A stretch of 64,000 bases of DNA from Nigrospora sphaerica (taxonomy: Eukaryota > Ascomycota > Sordariomycetes > Amphisphaeriales > Apiosporaceae). Within the stretch, counting starts at the first letter, position 1. Each line of letters begins with the position of its first letter. Positions 23,174 to 34,895 of this stretch are shown in pieces. The notes under the pieces were generated by a model. It ran no database searches. It was not told the DNA's origin and saw only the letters and a program-made list of their open reading frames with translations. The translations under genes were made by a program, and so were the position numbers. The stretch is taken from contig JAGVVL010000027.1 of NCBI GenBank assembly GCA_018287875.1, forward strand, positions 372,001-436,000. Direction: 5' to 3'.

Positions 23174-23368
23174 TCATCGTGATGTGCCAGCCTCCTGCGT
23201 CTGCCGATACTCTTCTAGTAGGCTAGGGCTCAAAGTGTCCTCCTCTACCCAACATTTCTCTTTCTTCGGGCGCCCCTGCCACATTAGGTGATACAGTACC
23301 CTTTCTCCTTTGGACTTCGGCCCTTTCACCACCTGGGTAGCGATTATTTTTTCTCCCTTTCGGAAGCC
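23174..23368 (-). pseudogene. Chromodomain fragment of a Ty3/gypsy element
   Basis: A minus-strand open stretch ending at a TGA encodes a chromodomain-like sequence with LYHLMWQG, CWVEEDTL and LLEEYRQ. This is the C-terminal integrase-linked module of gypsy chromoviruses. There is no start codon and no upstream integrase, so it is a fragment. Confidence 0.55.
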
Positions 23369-23387
23369 ATCGACTTAATACGCATAT

Positions 23388-23500
23388 TAACTAGCAACCG
23401 CGTAGGGTGTCAATTGAGTATAGAAGAAGGATGTCCTTCCAACTATGAATATGGAAAATAGGAGGACATTTATACCTGCTATCTAACCAGGAAGCCTCCT
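23388..23500 (-). repeat. Dispersed retroelement block shared with 45405-45500
   Basis: The two loci share CTAGCAACCG, TGTCAATTGAGTATAGAAGA and ATGAATATGGAAAATAGG in the same order with few differences. At 45.4 kb the block covers the end of the gypsy chromodomain frame and the start of its 3' flank, so this copy is probably also a gypsy 3' end. Confidence 0.6.
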
Positions 23501-24184
23501 GATTAGATCATCAGATAATATCTGTCCTCCTCGATGTTGCACAATATCACGAAGTTCCAGAAGTTCGTCGAGAGTACGAGATACTTCGAGTTCAACCCGC
23601 CTATCCGGGAGCAGGCGTGGTGCTGCTGCGACCGGCGACGGCCAGCTACACCAGATCCAGGCGACGAACAGTCAGACCTAGAGGTGGTTATGCCCCTGGC
23701 ATACGCCCCCAGGACTGAATAAGACAAGCACACACGAGGAACAGGGGGGAGAGACAGGCCACAGGCGGGGACATAAGAGGGCTCTCTGCCCGCTAGAAGA
23801 GGGGCGCCTAGCGAGGCTCAGTAGAGGAGGCGCGAAGATAGAAAGCGGGGACAGAAAACCACAAAAATAACACCGACAACAGCCACCAGGCAAACGACGC
23901 CAGCGCAACCTAGCGCAGCCATATACGGCTCCGGAATACACAAGAGTTAGGATGCCTCCAAAGGGCTAGCACCTAACTACGACGGGCCCCAGTTCAACAC
24001 TAGGGGCAGAGAACACGAGACTAAAGAAGAGGCTGGAAGGCTGGATGTCGAGTCGGAAGGTCAGAGAAATGATGAGCCAACAAGGCACGGAGTGGCTTCT
24101 ATAAGCTTGCCACGTCACATATCCCCTGGGAGATAAGTAGATAAACCACGGTACCAGCGGTCCTACGCCGACGTTAAACAATAA

Positions 24185-24201
24185 CACACACACACACACA
24201 C
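24185..24201. repeat. (AC)n microsatellite
   Basis: A simple run of AC dinucleotides. No gene association. Confidence 0.85.
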
Positions 24202-24605
24202 AATATCTCGTGGTCTGCCTTGGGACTTCACATATCAGGATGATACGTGATGCCCTGGATATGGGGGGCAACCGTTCTGGAGGGGCAGCTGCGGCGGCAG
24301 CTGCTGCTGCAGCCTAGGGCAGAGGGGCAGACCTGGCACCTGGAGGCACCTGCTCTAGGCCTGCCGGCTGCCACGACCCTGGCCCACACCTATAATAGGT
24401 CTGCCACCGCAGCATCTAGCCAGTTTAGCTCCCTTCTGAATGCATGCTCTGTTTCTTACCATATTTCCGTATCAAGGGAGGAAGGACTATGTACAGGGGT
24501 GATCATGGACTCCTTCGGCCTCCTATTCCAACACAGCCACTCTTACAAGGCACCGCCTACTGAACGAGGGTAAAGAGGTTGGATTGATTGGAGGGAGGAG
24601 ACCCC

Positions 24606-24626
24606 CATATATATATATACACACAC
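24606..24626. repeat. (AT)n/(AC)n microsatellite
   Basis: A short AT run passing into AC repeats, about 110 bp past the 3' end of the PKS pseudogene. Confidence 0.8.
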
Positions 24627-24735
24627 GCATGTGGACACATGACCAGTGGGGGTTCGAGCCTTTTCAACACCACCTCTCGTTTCAGCACTACGTCCTGTGT
24701 ACCAATCAAGTCAGACTGTCCACGGGGTTGCTACT

Positions 24736-27700
24736 TCAATCCTCCTTCTTAACTGACGATGCGCACGAGGCGAGCGTAGCGGTCGAGCCAGCCATTGAGA
24801 GGGTACGGGTCCCCTCGCGCCAGGGCGTGAAGACATGACTGTAGGTGCGGCTGGGGCTATCGTCGCTCGCCGGGTCCCTGCCGTCGGAGGAGTGGGCGGA
24901 GCTTTGGTTGTCGCTCGCCAAAGACGCGACCGAGGTCTTTTCCAGCGCGGCCTGGACGAGCCCGGCGATGGAGCCGCAGCCGAGGATCTGCACTGTCGGC
25001 ATGTTCGCGTCGAGCTCGGCCAGAAACCAGGAGCGGATGTCGACGGCGACGAGCAAGTCGACGCCCAGCTCGGCGAGCGTGCCGCCGTCGGCCAGCGCCT
25101 GCTCGGCCGGGATGCGCAGCAGCCGCTTGAGGTCTAGGAGAAAGGCGTCGCGCACCATCGTAAAAGCCTCGTCGGGGTCCTGGGCCTTCTGTAACTGCGT
25201 TTTTAGGTGCTCTGCGGCCCTGCCCTCGGCGCCGCCTTGGGCCTCGTTGACGCCGTCCCCGTAGCGCACAAAGTGGCCAAATTTGACGTCGCGCCGCTGG
25301 GACTGGGGTGCCTGGAAGCCGACGGGTAGGAAATTGACGCCCATGGCAACCTGTGCCGGGCCCGTTTGACCCGCCAAGATGCCCTCGGCGAATAGCGCGT
25401 GCGGGTCTTCCTCGCCGATGTTGATATAGCCCAGGCTCTCGAAGTCATCAAAATCGAAGGCCTCCGAATGGGCGGCGTAACCGATGCCCAGCACCGCCGG
25501 GATGTTCACGGCCGAGCCCGCAACGCCATGGTTACGCCGCTGCGCTACCAGCGACGTCATGAAGTTGTTTGCTGCCGCGTAGTTGCTCTGCCCGCTCCAG
25601 CCGATGACGGATGCGATGCTCGAGGCCACGATGAAGAACTCGAGCGTCTTGTCATCGTAGAACAGTTCGTCCAGCAGCTGTGTCCCCAGCATCTTCGGCT
25701 TAGTGACGCGCGTGTACTGGCCGAAGGTCATGTTAGAAAGAAGAGAGTCGTCGAGAACTAAGGCGCCATTGATCACGCCGGCTATGGGGGGTAAGGTGGA
25801 TACTATGGCGGCGTGAGCGGCCCGCAGCGCTTCACGGGATGTGATGTCCAGCGCCATGGGCTTAATCTTGGCACCGTATGTCATCTCCATCTGGATAATG
25901 AACTCTGGCTTCACCTTGGACGACCGGCTCGAGAGCACCACGCATCGAGCCCCATGGCGAACCATCCACTCTGCCACCGAGTGGCCCATCTCTCCTACCA
26001 TGCCGAGTGAAAGGTACGTCCTGTCGCCACGGAACTGGAGCCCCGAATCGATCGGCTACACCTTGGCCGTGACTGGGGCGCCGCCTAGCCAGTCGACGAC
26101 GGCAAGTGGTTCTCCAACCAAGTTGTGGCCTGCCACATCTGCCAGGCCAATTGCCTCGGTCACGGGCGCTTTCAAGGAACAAGCGTCGTTGTAGGCCCGC
26201 TTCAGGATCCGGGCAAAGCCCTTTTCAGGACCCTGGCGTGCTGGCGTAGTGACCGCATGGCTGAGCAACACGTCCTCATGGAGCTTGTGGCACACATGGG
26301 GCAGTGCCTTCTCGATCTTTCACGGACGCCTTTCGAGCTGGCACCGCGGGAAAAGTGGATGTAAAAATAGCGGTCGAATCCGGTATGACGGAACGAATGG
26401 CGTGATGAGGGAAGTTGGGGTGCAGGAAAACCGTGTCCCCGCCGTGTCCTTTCGGTAAAAGTCGTGAGCTAGTGAAGACCAAGTCTGCGTTTTTGTCACC
26501 CTTCCGGCCCTCTAGAGCAGCTCGAACGGCAGGGTCGGCGTCGTTGACAAGGATAGTGCATCCCTCTGGCGTAAAGGACAAAATGGAGTGGGCTACCAGC
26601 ACAGCAGCGACTGCGACTAGCTGCGACGCGGTAGCTGTCTCGTCAATGGGGATGCACGATATCGCAGACACCCGAGCTGACGAATCACTGCAGTTGATTA
26701 AGGCGAGAACCCTCTCGTTCGTGTTGAGTCGACACCGACGCACAACCTGAAGAATCCCGCCGTGCCGGCAACGGCAACGCTCTGGAGGAGAGATTGGGCC
26801 AAGTTTATCCTGCGAAGGCCCGGTGCATTTACCTCTGTTGCTGCCAAGGGCGAAATCTTACGCAGCTCCATGGTGCGATCATGGCCTTGTGCCACACTAA
26901 CGAGTTGTATCGGATCATCTCTGGGGTCGACGCTGGCAAATATATCTCTTCTCTTGGAGTTGTAACGTGCGTTCCTCTCCTTATCGGGGACAATCCTGCT
27001 GATGAGCTCTTTTCCGTTCTTGACAAAGACCTGGGGCTCTGCCGTCCAGAGCAGCGTGTCCGAGTTGGTTCCGGCGTGGTGAAGAAAGAGCTGCCTCAAG
27101 AGAGTCTTGGCCAGATCCTGAGGCGTGTTGGGCCTAATGCCGCCGGCTTCGCGGTCTAGGTCGTACATCTGTACGTTGAGATTTGGCTGCTCCGTCTTGA
27201 CCGTGTTCACCAGACCGGACACCATGCTGCTGAACGGCACGCCATCCCGAGATCCGCACGTCACCCAGATCATGGTGCCCGCAGTCATGAGGAGCTTCTT
27301 AAGGGCCTCAAACTGACTCTCGGTCACATTTTCGAGGATTGGCTTGTCTAGGTCGGAGAGATAAAGCACCGTCACAGCCCAGTCTGAATTTGCCATGTCG
27401 GATTGAGAAAAGGCCTCGATGCTTTCAAAAGCTCCTTCCGCAAGAACCGAGGCCCGAGAATGTCGGAAACGTCTTGCCTGAGCTTGTACACCGGCCAGGT
27501 CGCACCCCCAATGATGGCCAGCGCGTCCGTGCGAACGCCGGCGGGGTGTGTCTTGACATTCAATGGCTGGCGCAGTAGCAACACTTGGTTGTCGACGGCC
27601 TGGGCGGCGAAGACGCTGACGGGCAGCGATCCGCTAATGTCGGGGGTGACCGTGTCGATGCCCGCGAAGCCCGTCTCCTTAAGGAGCGCGTCCCACTGAG

Positions 27701-30700
27701 CTAGCGTAAGCAGCGGACCCCACGGAAGACCGGAAGCGGCGCCGATTCACCACCCGGGCAGCGTGCCAACCGTCATTCCACCGAACAGCAGATCCGTTGA
27801 CGTCAGCTCTCCCACGACGAGATAACCTCCGGGCTTAAGGAGACGGCGCACATTGCGTAGCGTCACGCTCATCTCAAACGATACGTGCAGCACGTTGACA
27901 GCGACGATGACGGCGTATGTTACCTCGGCGTACCCTTGGGGAACGGGGTCCTTTTCCATGTTGAAGGTGCTGAAGACGAAGTGACTGTCCTGCTTTCTGA
28001 AGAGCTCCTCGGCCGGCAGGAAGAAAGCGCTCGAGATGTCGGTGAATGTGTACGACCCAGAGGCCCTATCAAAAGCGCGAAGCACCAGCGAGGTCGTCGC
28101 GCCAGTTCCCGCGCCTACCTCGAGGATGCGGAGGCCCGGGAAACGATGCGGTATCTGCCCGACGATAGCAGCAAGCCAGTGGCCCGTCGGACCCGAGCAG
28201 ATGGAGTCTTCGGCGTAGAAAGCACGGAGAAGACCATCTTGATTCATGACATCCAGCATCGTGCCGCCGGCACGGATGACGGCAACTAGATTGTCACCGA
28301 CGGCTTCGACAAAGCGGAAGTCCTTGCGGCCCCGGTAATGGGCTAAGATCCCCGCAATTTCTTCACGCGAGTCGGCATTGCACGTTGCGGGTACCTTCGG
28401 GTGCGGATTCCGGGTGACCATGTCGACCATGCGGTCACACCAGGCTAGGTAGTGCTGGTAGTGCGGGAGCAGTCCGGCACGCTCCGTCGAGGGGATGGAG
28501 GCGCACGCATTGCGAGCGAACCAGTACGCGATGCGATCCACGTACTTAAGCATCCGAAAGTCGGCATCCGACAGTAGCTCGCCCGCGGCAGCCATTTGCC
28601 CGTCGGGCGCCGCAAGGCCGTACTGGAACCGCGGGAACATGGGCAAATCGTTTCGCGGGCTGGCGGGAGAGAAGGGCACCAAAGCTGCCCCCTCGAACTG
28701 GACAAATGTGTGGCCATCCTTGGTCAGGTAGACATCGCCGACAATCCCCCCACTGCCCTTGCTGCGGATCCGGGACTCGTAGCCCATGCTGACCTGGCTT
28801 CCCACCGCCCCCCGCGTCGTCAATTGCGGGTTAATAACAACCTTGGAGAATGACACGGGGACGTGTAATGACCAGAGCTGCGAATCGCCCGGGTAGAACC
28901 AGGCACAAAAGAGCGTCTGCAATGCAGAGTCGAGGGTTCCGGGGTGAACGAGCATGGTGTCGCCCCACGTAGATCCCGACTGGTCGACAAGTGTGCCCAA
29001 GCTATAGTTAAGCGTCCTGTAAATTTCCGAGAGGCCACAGAACGGATCCGAATACACATAGCCCACGCGGGAAAGACTCTTGTAGAAGAGGTCCCGGTTA
29101 ACGTGGGTGAGGTTGAAGGCGCCCTCTTGAACCATGGGAAGGGCATCTGGGCCGGGCTCAGCAAGGGAACATGATGCGCGTCCCTTCGCGTTCAAGACTG
29201 CTTTTACGTCCCTGTTGTTCATAGGGAAATAACAAGCCCACTCGGCCGTAAGCTTCCCATCGAGCAACTCAATTGACGTGACGGAGAATATTGTTTCCAC
29301 GCCAGCAGCATCGTCGTCGAAGGCAAGGGCGTGGAACAGTTCCACGTCGCTTAGCTTGAACAGGCTGATCGACGCTCCGGGAGATAAATCCAGGGTGAGA
29401 ACCCTCATTGCCTAGATGGCCATACAGACATACCCCGTCGCGGGAAAGACGATCTGTCCTTGAAGCATGTGGCCCTTGAGCGAGGCGATCTCACTGGGCC
29501 GCAGGATGTTCCGCCACTGGAACTCTCTAGACGTCATTGCTTCGTACGACGGCGATCCCAGTAGCGGATTGGGCGCATGAACAGTTCCTCGGTGCTTAAA
29601 GTGGTTCGCCAGGCGGTTGTTGGTCCAGTATGAGCGCAGACGATCAAATGGATACGTAGGGAGATCGCTGAGAGCGACTGGGCGAGCTGAGTGCCCTGAC
29701 AGCAACCTCTGGACGGCCGAGAAGTCGATGCTGTCTGAAACAAGAAAATTCCATGCACATCCAAGAGCCGTACTGAGTTGCTCGACATCGTTTGCACCGC
29801 GGTTGAGTAGACCAGTGTAGGGTATCGAAGTGCCGGTACCAAGGCCGTCGATGGTGCTTGTCACGGGGCCCTTGAGGGCAGGATGCGGCCCCACCTCTAC
29901 GGCTAGGTCGAAGTAGCCGGCTGTCTGGATAGCCTGGAGGAGAGCAGGGGCGAAAAGCACCGCGTTGCACATGTTGTCAACCCAGTACTGATTGGTCAGC
30001 CTGGCACGAGACATGACCTCCCCAGCGTGAACGCTCGAGAACCACAAAGGACGTCCCTTTTCGGCCGCGGTAGAGGCGACGCCACAGGCGTCCAGAGACG
30101 CAAGATACGGGCCGGCGCACGAAGCCATGTGCGCGCTGTGGTATGCCGTGTCGACCTTGAGCTTGCGGGCAAAGGTGCCCTGGAGCTTAAGGAGCTGTTC
30201 GACCTCGTCCACGGCGTCCGCATCGCCGCTCAGCGTAATACTCGAGTCCGAATTGACGGCGGCCACCTGGAGACGCCCGGCGAAGGTGCCCTCGCACAGA
30301 GTCTGGGCGTCGGCAAAGAACATGCTGGCGGCCAGCATCGTGCCGCGGGGCGCGTGCGCGCTGGGGCTCGACGCCAGCGGAGCGTGCACGCCGCGAAAGT
30401 AGGCGACGCGGATGGCATCGCGCGCCGACAGCAGGCCGACGGCGTAGGCAGCGCCGATCTCGCCGGAAGAGTGTCCGATGACGGCCGCGAAGCGGACGCC
30501 GGCGGCGCGCAAGACATCCACCAAGAGAATCTGCAGGACGGTGCACAGGGTTTGCGAGAGCGCGGCCTCGCCAACCCTCGAGGTTTCTGCACCGGCTAGC
30601 AGCTCCCGCTTCAGCTTCCAGGCCGGTCGATCCTCGGAGTCGGGCAGCGTGCGAAGGAATGCGTCGAGCTCGTCGAGGCGAGCCGAGGCGAAGGGGGACG

Positions 30701-32470
30701 AGGTGACGAGCTCGGCTCCCATGCGCGCCGACTGGGCGCCCTGCCCAGTGAAAATACCAAGGATCCTGGCGGGTGAGTGGAGAGTATTGTAGCGGGTATC
30801 AGCGTCGGCACTGCCGTCGTTAACAGCAGCCTCGAGGTGCTGGATGGCCTGCTGGGCGGTAGAAGCGGCGAAGGCAATGCGGTGGGCCATCGTTGAGCGG
30901 CAGTGCTGAAGTGTGTACGCAAAACCACCAAAGTTTACCTGGGGATTCGCCTGCAGGTAATCAAAGTGCTGTGACAACATAGCCCGGAGGGCGGTTGCTG
31001 ACGAGGCCGAGAAGGTCAGCGGCGTGGAGTTGACACCGGCTGCCCTCAGGGGTTGGGTGGGCTCGGGCACATATTCCTCCAGAATACAGTGAGCGTTGGT
31101 TCCGCCAAATCAGAAGCTGGTGGATGTTGCATTCCTTGATTAGCTGTGGTGGACGAGGCAGCCCGCAGCGTGCCCTGTGAAAGCACGTACCTGTTTATAC
31201 TCGCGCGCCTTTTGACGCCGCCCTCCACCAGCCATGGCACCGGGGCAGTAGGGACCTGCAAGTGCCGGTAGTGCGGCGCGACCTTGGGGTTAAGGTTGGC
31301 GAAGTGGAGGTTCGGCGGGATTTTTCGGTTCTTCAAAGCCATCATGGTCCCAATGACACTCGCCACGCCCGCCGTGCCCCCGATGTGCCCGATGACGGTC
31401 TTGATGGATCCCACCAGTAGCTTGGGTGGGGGCGCCGGCGCGTCCGCGGGGGAGAAGGAACGCGCGATAGCCTCGGCCTCCTGGGCGTTGCCAGCCTGCG
31501 TGCCCGTGCCGTGGGCGTGGAAGAACTGCGGGCGGTCCTCGGGGCGGTTCAGGGGGTCCAGGCCGGCGCGCGCATAGCATGAGCGCATCAGATCCGCCTG
31601 GGCCGCGCTGTTGGACATCGTGAGGCCGGGCGTGCGGCCGTCCTGGTTGACGGCCGTTTCGCGGATAATGCATTCGATCGGGTCGTTGTCGGCCAGCGCC
31701 TGCGACAGCGTCTTCACGAAAATGGCCGCCACACCTTCGCCGCGCACGTAGCCGTCGGCCGCCATGTCCCACATGGCGCACCGCCCCTTCGGCGAGAGCA
31801 CGCCGAGCTTGCTTTCCGAGATGAACATGTCGGGCGTCAGGATTAGGTTCGTGCCCGCCGCGACGGCCACCTTGGCCTTGCCGCTCCGCAGCACCTGCAC
31901 CGCGTGGTCGAGCGCGATGAGACTGCTGGAGCAAGCCGTATCCAGCGTCATGCTCGGCCCGTGCCAGTCGAAGAAATACGACACGCGGTTCGCGTGGATG
32001 GCGCGACAGAGCCCCGTCGCCGTGTAACGGGGCAGCGTCTCCCAGTCACGGCGCACCATGGTGTTGTAGTCGTCGCACATCATGCCAACATAGACGGCCG
32101 TGTCCGAGCCCCGCAACGTCTCCAGCCTCTATCCGGCGGCGCAGAGCCCATCGTAAACTACCTAAAGCAGAAGCCGTTGTTGCGGATCCAAGGCCTCGGC
32201 CTCGGCCGCTTGGATGTTGAAGAAGGGGGCATCGAACTGCTCGACGCTGCTCTTTCCCGAGTCATCTTCTAGGAAGTACGACTGTGTGACGTTGGCGGTG
32301 CTGTGGTGGATGCCCTCGTGGTGGTAGAACGCATTGATATCGAAGTGAGTTGCTGGCGGTTTTCTGCTGAGGTCGCGAGGATGATGGGTGACAGACCAAA
32401 GTTTGGACGCAGTATCAGCTCCGCCGGGGAACCGACACCCCGTCCCCACCACTGCTATCGGTTTCCACAT
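24736..32470 (-). pseudogene. Decayed highly reducing PKS (KS-AT-DH-MT-psiER-KR-ACP)
   Basis: Starts at the ATG at 32470 and ends with a stop at 24736. Domains in order: KS ([19 protein letters not shown]), AT (GQGAQ, GHSSGE), DH (GHMLQGQIVFP, GTLDSALQTLF), C-methyltransferase (ILEVGAGTG), an ER-like region without a NADPH-binding loop, KR (VASSIASVIGWSGQSNYAAAN) and ACP. In-frame stops are at 32162-32164, 32129-32131, 31110-31112, 29412-29414, 27747-27749 and 26056-26058. Reading frame shifts occur near 27430, near 26730 and between about 26300 and 26400. One intron (31117-31190) is still visible. The ACP attachment Ser is replaced by Leu (25054-25056). The HHSTANV motif in KS and the inactive ER resemble PKS-NRPS hybrids or LovB-type synthases, but no NRPS module follows the ACP. 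It cannot make a functional synthase as read. Confidence 0.88.
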
Positions 32471-33237
32471 GGCTGGGTCTGGTATTGCGACGGCAATTCG
32501 GTCGTTAAGGATGATGTTCTTTGCGAAGAGGACCGAGGGGGCAAGGTTAAATCCAATTGGATGGGTGTTAGCAGTGTCTGAAGTCTGCCTCGATATACTA
32601 CATAGAAACCGTGGGAATACGGGTCTGGCTATTAATGCTCCTCTGATGCTTACATCGAAGGCCTTCGGTTTCGTCTTCTGAATCAGGAATATTGCATATT
32701 GTTTACTCCGATACCGAACATGGTCCCCGGACGGCGAGTAAACGGTCGGAAGTTGTCATCTTTCACTTAAACACAATCTCGCCATATCAGCTTATCCAAA
32801 CGCAGATATGCCGGCACCGAGTACCATGAGTGATAACAGCCACAACAGGCAATGCCCCGTTGCCGACAATCCGTGATTGTACTTATCGGAAGCTCGGAGG
32901 CGTTCGAGCACCATTCGGCGTTTTCCCACTGCCACAGTCGGGAAGACGCATTTTCGGAGTTTTAACACTGCGGGGATAAGTCACGTTTGGACACCTTGAG
33001 TGCACTACTGTTTTATGCGACTTTGACAGTCCAAGGACTAGTATCGGATTACGTGTGCCGCACCATCTCAAGATTCGGTTACACCCTACATGTAGCTTCG
33101 TAACTCAGATTCAGCCTCAACAGGCGTCTGTTGGCCAGTTCATTTCCATCAAATCATGGAGAGTCTGACCTCCGGTTCCTATGGTGCCCATGCCTATATC
33201 CATGTCCGTGTCCTGGTCCCGTGTACTCGCCGCAAAT
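32471..33237. other. Intergenic between PKS and regulator remnants
   Basis: Promoter side of the PKS remnant and the 3' end of the regulator remnant. No supported gene or repeat. Confidence 0.4.
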
Positions 33238-34790
33238 TCAGCCCAGAACGGCGATAATACACTTCCCACTGCTGCAGGTCTCTTTTAGTGGCGTCCAGGT
33301 TCCAGGATTGCGAATGTACCTACAGGGAGAGAAGCCAGCAGCGGCGTCGGGAAGACTGTTCTGTAGAGTAAAGTCAAGGCTAAAGTCCATACTTCTGGCT
33401 GCGGTCCGCGGCGACTGTTGTTGTAAATAGACTGGAGGCTTGTAAGCCTCGCTAGCCTTCGCAAGAATAAAGCTGATCCCTTCGGTTGCTCGTTGCGCTT
33501 CCCTTGAGGTCGTACTTGTCCGGATCCATGTTGCTCGAGCGCCCCGCAGAGCAGCCATGATGGCATCCTTCTTATCTAACGTTTGACTACGATGGAGTAG
33601 AGAACACAATGTCATCGTGGCGGTGAGGAACTGGTGGTTCATGATGGATGTCACGCGCCAGCGCAGGGTGTCAAGTTGCCCACCGGGACGAGTCTCCTCA
33701 TCGAGTGACTGTTTACCGAGTTCCAAAGTCAGCAAACACAACTCTCGAGCATGTGGGGCACTGTGTAAGTCTTGCCAAGACGAGGGCTTCATGCGGGGCG
33801 AGGATACGCAAGTGTTAGAGAAACAAGGCAGACGGTACGCCGTACGAACCACGGCACTGACCTGTTGTAGTTGGAAGGATCCAAGCGAGGCATCAAGACA
33901 AGCCTTTCTTGAGTATGCATAGCTATCCTCGATCGGCGACGACGACTTCAAATGAAGAAACCGCTGGTGCAAAAGTAACTGTCCTCGGTACATCAGATGG
34001 CTGAGAAATAAGCGGGTCATGATGAGCTGCGGGGGGTCGGTGATGCTGGCAGTGATGGCCTTCATCTGTAGTGGCTGCGGGAGAGTGGCTGCCGCCTCGT
34101 GCAGGGCTCGGTCAACCCGTATCATTTCGTCGTAGGTGCACCCGTCGACACGCGCATTGAGATCGGAAATACTACCCAGGACGGCGAGAAGGCGCCTGCG
34201 TGCAATGACACCAGTGCTGGTCGTGTACTCTGTTTCGGGCCGCGACGGGGGGGAGCTCAGTGGCCTGGGCGGTTAGTTCGGTGTCGTTGAGGTTGCGAGG
34301 CTCAGCCGTGTCGCACTGCGACACTGACACCACACGCGGCATTCCCATCTGGCTAGATATGAGGACGTCGCCTTGGAGGACCGTCGCCCACAGGCGCCGG
34401 CGCATCTCGCCTTGAAGGGGGGTGAGGCCGGGGAAGTGACTAGGCTCGCGATGATAGCCCATGCGCATGGCCATGTTAACCTCGATGGCAAGTAGGAACC
34501 AGAGATCGTTGCCAGCGTCGGGACGAAGAAGGAACTCAATATAAACGTAGTGGACGATGGCTTCTAAGACGTATGGCCCGGTTTTGGTGTACTCGCCTGA
34601 AACAAGGCACTGAGCTACCTTTTCTCGGTATAGGTCAACTTGGAGGGACACTTGCTCAGCGCCGTTTCCGAAGCTTGCCTCGGACGGCTCCGAGGTAATG
34701 ACAGCCAGGCAAACCATGGCCAGGAGAAGGCCAAGCCATATGATTGAAACTTGGGTGAGATCCGCCGAGAAGGCTTCGTAATTACTACAT
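33238..34790 (-). pseudogene. Truncated fungal transcription factor (middle homology region)
   Basis: Two overlapping frames together encode a Fungal_trans-type domain: NYEAFSADLT, WLGLLLAMVCLA, MAMRMGYHRE, GEMRRRLWATVLQGDVLISS, then YDEMIRVDRALHEAA, LFLSHLMYRGQLLLHQRFL and a C-terminal tail to 33238. The frames are separated by a run of seven G on the plus strand (34247-34253), and six would restore the frame. Another frame break lies near 34770-34790. No Zn2Cys6 cluster is found before the transposon at 34896, so the DNA-binding part is missing. Its place beside the PKS suggests it was the cluster regulator. That role is inferred. Confidence 0.75.
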
Positions 34791-34895
34791 GTTGCATGCT
34801 TCCCCGATGTGGGAACAGGCCGTCTTCAGGGTCTACATGCTATTCTGTGATGGCTTTGGGGCCTGTAATGGGGTTATTTGATTCCAAGATTAGTA

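Noticed and set aside
24736..32470. Intact polyketide gene cluster
   Set aside because: In-frame stops, frameshifts and a missing ACP serine; no accessory tailoring gene is seen nearby.
24736..32470. RIP as the cause of all PKS stops
   Set aside because: Some stops need transversions and others are not in a CpA context; the region is not visibly AT-shifted.
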